A stretch of DNA of 64,000 nt from Paenibacillus sp. J2TS4 (GTDB lineage Bacteria > Bacillota > Bacilli > Paenibacillales > NBRC-103111). The stretch lies in assembly GCF_018403245.1 (NCBI RefSeq), contig NZ_BOSH01000007.1, positions 275,260 through 339,259 of the forward strand. Direction: 5' to 3'. Shown one piece after another: positions 59,009 to 64,000 of the stretch. Numbering within the stretch: the stretch's first letter is position 1; each line of letters begins with the position of its first letter. A model generated the notes under the pieces. The model was not told the DNA's origin, made no database searches, and was given only the letters and a program-made list of their open reading frames with translations. Both the position numbers and the translations under genes were made by a program.

Positions 59009-60307
59009 ATGCTCTGCTTAGGAGGCGGTATTATTTACAAGGTCCCTTACGGTAAAGGTGAAGCAAGCTTCCGCCTTCCTGAATCGGTCCGGCCCGAGTG
59101 GCTGCTCTATGGCCGCCCCCAGGGAGACGATAACAACAGCGAGTTTCATCCGGCCTCCAACCCCCTGCAGTTGATTGATCAGGCCCTTCACCAGCCAATC
59201 GGCAGCTTGCCTCTGGCAGAACTGGCAAAAAACTGTAAGCGTGCGGTTATTATCATCAGTGACATTACCCGTCTATGTCCGAGTCATTTATTTCTAGAGC
59301 CGCTCTTGAATGAGCTTAACTCCGGAGGCATGGCGGACTCCTCCATTACAGTGATCGTTGCTCTGGGGATTCACCGGTCACAAACCGAGACTGAGCTGAG
59401 AACTCTTACCGGGAATTCCGTCTATCGCAGAGTCCGGGTGATGAATCATTCCCCCGCCGAGGAAGACTGCCTCTATATGGGAACGACACAGCAGGGAACC
59501 AGGGTCGAAATAAACCGCCACGTAGTACAAGCCGATTTACGGATTCTAACTGGCAACATTGAGCCTCACCATATGGCAGGTCTGTCAGGCGGAGCTAAAG
59601 CCCTGCTCCCCGGAGTAGCCTCCAGGCGATGTATCGAAGCGAATCACGCTTTGTCCAAAAAAACGGTCAAAGCTGTAGCAGGTTCGCCGGACAACAGCAT
59701 CCGTCAAGATATGGAGGAAGCTCTGTCTTTAGTTCCGGCTCATTTTTTATTCAATGTCATCGTCAATCATGACAAAGAAATGATCGCGGCCTTTGCCGGA
59801 GACGTGATCGAGGCCCACCGGGCCGGGGTGCTGCAAGCGAAGCAGTTGTTCTGCATCCCCGCTGCAGCACAATATGATCTGGTCATTGCGTCTCCCGGCG
59901 GGCACCCTAAAGACATTCAGCTTTATCAAGCCATTAAAACTCTACAGAACGCTTCTTCCTTCACTCGGACCGGCGGAACGATCGTGTTGATTGCAGAGTG
60001 CGAGGAGATCTACGGCAATGGATTATTTCAATATTGGGCAGAAACGTATTCCGACAGACAACAAGCTATCGATAAGCTGAGCCAGACCTTCATATTAGGA
60101 GCGCATAAACTTGAGCAATTGGATGCCCTTCTGCAAAAGCACAGAATCTATCTTCATTCTGAAGTGCCTTCTGCGGTTTGTGAGCTCCTTGGATTTTACC
60201 CGGCGAACGAGCTGCAATCGACTCTGGATGAACTGACCTTTGCCCGCCCGATCCAGGCAGCTATCATGCCTTACGGCGCCATTACCTTTGCGGATAAAAA
60301 CCAATAG
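59009..60307 (+). CDS. LarA-like nickel-pincer-dependent racemase family protein
   Basis: 432 residues as drawn from the ATG at 59009. The perfect AGGAGG site (59020-59025) lies inside that frame and points to an ATT start at 59033, giving IYKVPYGKGEASFRLPESV, which matches the usual LarA N-terminus (I-Y-VPYGKG). LarA motifs: ISDITRLCPSHLFLEPLL (DxTRxxP), HRSQTETE, ITGNIEPHHMAGLSGGAKALLPGVAS with the Lys that holds the pincer cofactor in LarA, and a later IEANHAL. LarA enzymes are Ni-pincer racemases or epimerases of alpha-hydroxy acids. The substrate here may be a sugar acid, given the downstream dehydrogenase genes. No larB/C/E genes were seen. Confidence 0.82.
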   Translation: MLCLGGGIIYKVPYGKGEASFRLPESVRPEWLLYGRPQGDDNNSEFHPASNPLQLIDQALHQPIGSLPLAELAKNCKRAVIIISDITRLCPSHLFLEPLLNELNSGGMADSSITVIVALGIHRSQTETELRTLTGNSVYRRVRVMNHSPAEEDCLYMGTTQQGTRVEINRHVVQADLRILTGNIEPHHMAGLSGGAKALLPGVASRRCIEANHALSKKTVKAVAGSPDNSIRQDMEEALSLVPAHFLFNVIVNHDKEMIAAFAGDVIEAHRAGVLQAKQLFCIPAAAQYDLVIASPGGHPKDIQLYQAIKTLQNASSFTRTGGTIVLIAECEEIYGNGLFQYWAETYSDRQQAIDKLSQTFILGAHKLEQLDALLQKHRIYLHSEVPSAVCELLGFYPANELQSTLDELTFARPIQAAIMPYGAITFADKNQ

Positions 60308-60335
60308 AAATTTAAATTAAGAAAGGTGGAGTCAC

Positions 60336-60734
60336 ATGATAGACGTTTGGGGCCATTGGTCGTTAAACCGGCTTTTGATCTTATTTGTCGCGTTGGCTTT
60401 TTTGCTTATCGGCTTGCAGGTCACTTTTTCCCATTATCGGCAAAATTTTCACCATAAAGCGATGTGGTTTCCGGTCATTGAATCCCCGCTAATTTTTCTT
60501 GCAGGGCTTGGTCTCGCCTTTAGTCCGTCCGGCTTTTTTCGTTTCACCTTTGTATTTCTTCTCCTTGCGGGTGTCCTTATCGGAATAGCCGGTGTTTATT
60601 TTCATTTTAAAGGCGTCGGTGTTCGCGTAGGAGGATATGCTTCCCGCAACTTCTTGGTCGGCCCTCCTGTCGTACTTCCGGTCGTATATATCGCTATGTG
60701 CGTACTCGGGCTGATCGCCGTATATTGGAGGTGA
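60336..60734 (+). CDS. Small membrane protein of the gluconate-dehydrogenase-like operon
   Basis: 132 residues with four predicted TM helices (about 12-30, 45-63, 68-90, 108-130). No conserved catalytic motif was seen. 28 nt after the larA-like gene and 6 nt before the next gene, so likely co-transcribed. It could anchor the complex formed by the next two proteins. Confidence 0.78.
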   Translation: MIDVWGHWSLNRLLILFVALAFLLIGLQVTFSHYRQNFHHKAMWFPVIESPLIFLAGLGLAFSPSGFFRFTFVFLLLAGVLIGIAGVYFHFKGVGVRVGGYASRNFLVGPPVVLPVVYIAMCVLGLIAVYWR

Positions 60735-60740
60735 TAACCA

Positions 60741-61337
60741 ATGACTCAGCAATCCCACTACCCTACTTATGATGTTATGCAAGAAAAAGAGCATTGGGAC
60801 GATCATACCCGTTCTATCGTTGAAGAAAGACTGAAGCCAAATCTGGAGTATAGCTATCTTAGCCTGCAGGATGCGGAGACCTTAAGAGCCGTTTGCTCGA
60901 CGCTAATCGACGACAATAGGAATGAGTGTATCCGATATGTGCTGACCCACATTGATGGACAGTTGCACCAAAACATTGGAGAAGGACAACGAAAATCGAT
61001 AGTTCCCCCTCTTCGGGAATTAGTAAGACGTACCGTCGAAGCGCTGGACCTGATGTCCATGTCCCGATGGGAATCTTTATTTCATCAATTAAAGGAAGAC
61101 GATCAGAGACAAATTCTGCTGGAATTGAGCGAAAATCGGGCGGAGCCAGCCTACGTCTGGACTGGTTTGCCGCAGGCGGAAATTTTTAATAAACTGCTGA
61201 CCTTGACCGTGGAGGCGTATTATTCTCATCCGCTGGTCTGGTCGGAAATTGGTTACGGCGGTCCGGCCTATCCCCGGGGATATGTACGTACGGCTATTGG
61301 ACAACTGGATCCCTGGGAGGCGAAGACGGAACGATGA
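60741..61337 (+). CDS. Gluconate 2-dehydrogenase subunit 3 family protein
   Basis: 198 residues. Helical, no signal peptide seen. The pattern TLRAVCSTLIDD followed by LRELVRRTVEALD, then LTLTVEAYYSHPLVWSEIGYGGPAYPRGY, is typical of subunit-3-type partners of GMC dehydrogenases in Bacillota. It overlaps the GMC gene by 4 nt. The family usually carries a Tat signal in Proteobacteria; this one does not show a clear twin-Arg. Confidence 0.8.
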   Translation: MTQQSHYPTYDVMQEKEHWDDHTRSIVEERLKPNLEYSYLSLQDAETLRAVCSTLIDDNRNECIRYVLTHIDGQLHQNIGEGQRKSIVPPLRELVRRTVEALDLMSMSRWESLFHQLKEDDQRQILLELSENRAEPAYVWTGLPQAEIFNKLLTLTVEAYYSHPLVWSEIGYGGPAYPRGYVRTAIGQLDPWEAKTER

Positions 61338-62917
61338 TACAGCGTAAATATGCGAACGAAGAAGTCGATGTCGTTATAGTCGGAGCCGGAGCGGCTGGCG
61401 GCGTTCTGGCCAAAGAGCTGAGTGAAGCCGGAATGAGCGTAGTCATCCTGGATGCGGGACCTATGCGCGATGCTCAACATGACTTCGCCAGCGACGAGCT
61501 ATCTATGCAAAATTTAGGCTGGCAAGAAACGAGAATCGTCGATGGAAGCCATCCGCTTCAGATGGGACATAACAATTCCGGACGGGGAATAGGCGGGGGG
61601 ACGGTGCATTTTACCGGAGTATTTCTCCGGTTTCACGAATCCGATTTTCAGACCCGAACGGTAGATGGCGTTGGCGAGGATTGGCCCATCCGATATTCGG
61701 ATCTCGAACCGTACTATGACAAGATAGAACGGGAAATCGCCGTTTCCGGGCCAAAATATTTCCCCTGGGGGAGCTTTCATGGGCCTTATCCCTATCCCGA
61801 GCGTGATCCGCTCAGCCCGAACGCTTACTTATTCCAGCATGGCTGCAGCAAGCTGGGCATAGAAAGTGTCGTGGCCCCCTTGGCTATTTTATCCGCTCCT
61901 TTTGAGGATCGCCCTCCTTGCATTAACCGCGGGTTTTGCAATCAAGGCTGCATGCCGAATGCCAAGTTCAGCACGCTGATCGTCCATATTCCAAAGGCGA
62001 TTCGGGCTGGGGCGGAAGTGCTTGCCGATTGCATGGTCACCCAAATAACTATGAATAATAAAGGGTTAGCCGAAGGAGTCGTATTCATTCATGACGGCCA
62101 AACCTATGAGCAGAAGGCCAAACTCGTTATTCTGTCCGCCTTCGTCGTAGAAAACCCTCGGCTGCTGTTCAATTCGGCTAATGCTCAGTTCCCGGACGGC
62201 CTGGCCAACCGGAGCGGCTGGGTCGGCAAAGGAATTATGCCCCACAGCAGTCACGATGTGTACGCTATCTTTGATCAAGAAGTCCGTTTGTATAAAGGGA
62301 CTCCCGTGCTGGCGACCACCCAGCATTATTACGCCACCGAACGGGAACGCGGATTTGTACGCGGATATACTTTACATGCCCATGGTGTACGACCGGTTAG
62401 TTTTGCCAAAGGAATTTCGGGCGCTCTGGAAGGCCCTATATGGGGACAAAAGTTAAGGCAAGCTGTACTGGATTACAATTATTATGGCCGGGTTACGATG
62501 GTCGGTGAGGTTCTCCCTAATGAGAATAACCGGATCTCTTTGACGAACGAGAAGGACAAGCAGGGGATGCCACGGGCCAAGGTAACCTTTAGCTATGGAC
62601 ACAATGACCTGGCGATGATCGAGCATGCCATCGAATCCATGAAATCGATCCTTAAAGCGGCAGGGGGAAAAGTTCATTTTGTCATTCCCGATACGGCTCA
62701 CTTGATGGGAGGATGTCGAATGGGAACTAATCCGGAAACATCGGTCGTTAACCCTTATGGGCAATCGCACGATATTCCTAACCTGTACATTTGCGATGCC
62801 AGCATATTCGTCACCTCCGGCGGGGCCAATCCGACGAATACGGTTATGGCTTTGGCCGCTCGAACGGCAGATCATCTCATTGCTAAAGCAAAAAGGCACG
62901 AGTTGGACACATCATAA
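61334..62917 (+). CDS. GMC-family oxidoreductase (gluconate dehydrogenase-like)
   Basis: 527 residues. FAD-binding VDVVIVGAGAAGGVLAKELSEAG near residue 12, the GMC region GRGIGGGTVHFTGVFLRFHESDF near 85, Cys-rich PPCINRGFCNQGCMPNAK near 195, and the C-terminal active site HLMGGCRMG and GGANPTNTVMALAARTADHLI with the catalytic His and Asn. It would oxidise a sugar acid or polyol and pass electrons to the membrane. Last gene of the larA-like operon. Confidence 0.9.
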   Translation: MIQRKYANEEVDVVIVGAGAAGGVLAKELSEAGMSVVILDAGPMRDAQHDFASDELSMQNLGWQETRIVDGSHPLQMGHNNSGRGIGGGTVHFTGVFLRFHESDFQTRTVDGVGEDWPIRYSDLEPYYDKIEREIAVSGPKYFPWGSFHGPYPYPERDPLSPNAYLFQHGCSKLGIESVVAPLAILSAPFEDRPPCINRGFCNQGCMPNAKFSTLIVHIPKAIRAGAEVLADCMVTQITMNNKGLAEGVVFIHDGQTYEQKAKLVILSAFVVENPRLLFNSANAQFPDGLANRSGWVGKGIMPHSSHDVYAIFDQEVRLYKGTPVLATTQHYYATERERGFVRGYTLHAHGVRPVSFAKGISGALEGPIWGQKLRQAVLDYNYYGRVTMVGEVLPNENNRISLTNEKDKQGMPRAKVTFSYGHNDLAMIEHAIESMKSILKAAGGKVHFVIPDTAHLMGGCRMGTNPETSVVNPYGQSHDIPNLYICDASIFVTSGGANPTNTVMALAARTADHLIAKAKRHELDTS

Positions 62918-63025
62918 CAATTTGCGGTGTCTATGCGGCGGAGGAATGGCAGTTGCTAAGAAGCGAAGTGAGGAACGAGAAAATCCGTTTAGCTTCTACC
63001 TTCATATTGGGAAAAAAGAAACATC

Positions 63026-63048
63026 AAAAAAAAGGCCGATGCCGGCCT
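63026..63048 (-). terminator. Terminator of the tRNA cluster
   Basis: GGCCG-GCAT-CGGCC stem followed on the minus strand by a run of eight Ts, about 40 nt beyond the last tRNA (Lys). Confidence 0.85.
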
Positions 63049-63086
63049 CCTTCATGATAATCTTACTTCTATGACAAGTGAAATGA

Positions 63087-63159
63087 TGAGCCATGGAGGA
63101 CTCGAACCTCCGACACCCTGATTAAAAGTCAGGTGCTCTACCGACTGAGCTAATGGCTC
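63087..63159 (-). tRNA. tRNA-Lys (anticodon TTT)
   Basis: GAGCCAT acceptor pairs with ATGGCTC; anticodon loop CTTTTAA. CCA is not encoded. Last of eight tRNAs in the cluster. Confidence 0.96.
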
Positions 63160-63174
63160 TCAATAATAAGTAAG

Positions 63175-63260
63175 TGGTGGGGGATGATGGATTCGAACCA
63201 CCGAACTCGTAAGAGAACAGATTTACAGTCTGCTGCGTTTGGCCACTTCGCTAATCCCCC
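63175..63260 (-). tRNA. tRNA-Tyr (anticodon GTA)
   Basis: 86 nt with a long variable arm, as in bacterial tRNA-Tyr; loop CTGTAAA; acceptor GGGGGAT/ATCCCCC; CCA encoded. Confidence 0.96.
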
Positions 63261-63294
63261 ATATTGTCCGTTCTTCTTAAAAGAAAACCGGATA

Positions 63295-63370
<76 letters not shown>

Positions 63371-63397
63371 TTATGTATTAAATTATTTTATATAAAA

Positions 63398-63474
63398 TGG
63401 CGGAGCTGACGGGATTCGAACCCGCGGTCTCCTGCGTGACAGGCAGGCATGTTAGGCCTCTACACCACAGCTCC
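63398..63474 (-). tRNA. tRNA-Asp (anticodon GTC)
   Basis: 77 nt, GGAGCTG acceptor pairs with CAGCTCC; loop CTGTCAC; CCA encoded. Confidence 0.96.
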
Positions 63475-63483
63475 ACATCTCGG

Positions 63484-63559
63484 TGGTGCCGACGAGAGGA
63501 GTCGAACCTCCGACCTACGCATTACGAGTGCGTTGCTCTACCAGCTGAGCTACGACGGC
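63484..63559 (-). tRNA. tRNA-Thr (anticodon CGT)
   Basis: 76 nt, anticodon loop CTCGTAA reads CGT for the ACG codon; CCA encoded. The acceptor stem GCCGTCG / CGTCGGC has a T-T mismatch at the fifth pair. Confidence 0.93.
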
Positions 63560-63562
63560 ATA

Positions 63563-63638
63563 TGGTGGACGCTGACGGGATCGAACCGCCGACCCTCTGC
63601 TTGTAAGGCAGATGCTCTCCCAGCTGAGCTAAGCGTCC
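63563..63638 (-). tRNA. tRNA-Val (anticodon TAC)
   Basis: 76 nt, GGACGCT acceptor pairs with AGCGTCC; loop CTTACAA; CCA encoded. Confidence 0.96.
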
Positions 63639-63683
63639 AAAATAGCAATCACCCTATAAAGGACAAACAATAATAAATGGGAA

Positions 63684-63757
63684 TAGCGGCGGAGGGGATC
63701 GAACCCCCGACCTCACGGGTATGAACCGTACGCTCTAGCCAGCTGAGCTACACCGCC
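63684..63757 (-). tRNA. tRNA-Met, elongator (anticodon CAT)
   Basis: 74 nt, acceptor GGCGGTG pairs with CGCCGCT (with G-T pairs); anticodon loop TTCATAC; CCA not encoded. The body resembles Bacillus elongator tRNA-Met, not the initiator. Confidence 0.93.
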
Positions 63758-63778
63758 ATATATGGAATAGGTAAACTG

Positions 63779-63870
63779 TGGCGGAGAGAGAGGGATTCGA
63801 ACCCTCGCACCACTTACGCAGTCTAACCCCTTAGCAGAGGGTCCCCTTATAGCCACTTGGGTATCTCTCC
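63779..63870 (-). tRNA. tRNA-Ser (anticodon GCT)
   Basis: 92 nt with the long variable arm of serine tRNAs; loop CTGCTAA; acceptor GGAGAGA pairs with TCTCTCC; CCA encoded. First gene of the cluster in transcription order. Confidence 0.95.
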
Positions 63871-64000
63871 AAGATTATTCCCTGAAAACTAGAAGCGAAT
63901 GCTGCTGCATCATCCATTAGATAGTTGTGTTATCGGGGTCCCCGCAAAGTACTCGGACTCTGCTTCGAAGCTTATCGTCACTTTGTGGGGATTGATTTGG
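63871..64000. other. Region upstream of the tRNA cluster
   Basis: No gene visible. The string CTAGTTTTCAGGGAATAATC on the minus strand resembles conserved spacer sequence near rRNA genes in this group, so an rRNA operon may lie just beyond the window. Confidence 0.3.

Overview
The window looks like chromosomal DNA of an endospore-forming Bacillota close to Paenibacillus. The core blocks follow Bacillus-type gene order: ssrA-smpB-rnr-secG, the cggR-gap-pgk-tpiA-gpmI-eno glycolytic operon, rapZ-yvcK-whiA-HPr, hprK-lgt-ppaX-yvoF, and a hisZGDB-H-F-IE operon. Spore-coat-type genes, CtsR, CggR and LexA-type sites, AGGAGG ribosome sites and frequent TTG/GTG starts fit the same group. Most core genes are on the minus strand.

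Layout. 1-2.05 kb: a cut solute-binding lipoprotein with a cre-overlapped promoter, and a HAD phosphatase. 2.05-22.43 kb: a mosaic genomic island at the 3' end of ssrA (tmRNA). Four full or partial copies of the ssrA 3' end (2047, 20235, 21635 and the intact gene at 22435) and the C-terminal remnant of a serine recombinase mark its boundaries. Its cargo is (a) a TetR-controlled FtsX-type ABC exporter; (b) an AT-rich cluster with a large protein carrying a FokI-like nuclease domain, a small gene under two LexA-type boxes, and two unrecognised genes; (c) a ParM-like actin and a repeat-bearing partner, which suggests plasmid ancestry; (d) a tight three-gene operon of a nitrilase-fold protein, a Rad50-like zinc-hook ATPase and a two-TM macro-domain protein; (e) small spore-coat-type genes. 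Item (d) is the best candidate for an undescribed, probably anti-phage, system. Item (b) is the second.

22.4-35.9 kb: tmRNA, smpB, rnr, secG, an M50 peptidase and the glycolytic operon, with a well-preserved CggR operator. 36-45 kb: tRNA-Arg, CtsR-controlled clpP, repeat-rich intergenic DNA, the HPr-whiA-yvcK-rapZ group, a ROK glucokinase, trxB and a TPR protein. 45.4-53 kb: a divergent PRPP synthetase paralogue and the histidine operon, in which hisA is missing between hisH and hisF and a degenerate intergenic repeat occupies the gap. 53-58.8 kb: yvoF, ppaX, lgt, hprK, an MsmX-type ATPase and a PucR/CdaR-type regulator. 59-63 kb (plus strand): a LarA-like protein followed by a membrane protein, a gluconate-dehydrogenase subunit-3-like protein and a GMC oxidoreductase. 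63.1-63.9 kb: eight tRNA genes on the minus strand.

The carbon-control parts fit together. hprK encodes the kinase of Ser46 in HPr, phospho-HPr supports CcpA at cre sites, and CggR senses glycolytic flux. SmpB, tmRNA, RNase R and ClpP form the trans-translation and quality-control group. All family assignments were made by reading motifs; no database search was run.
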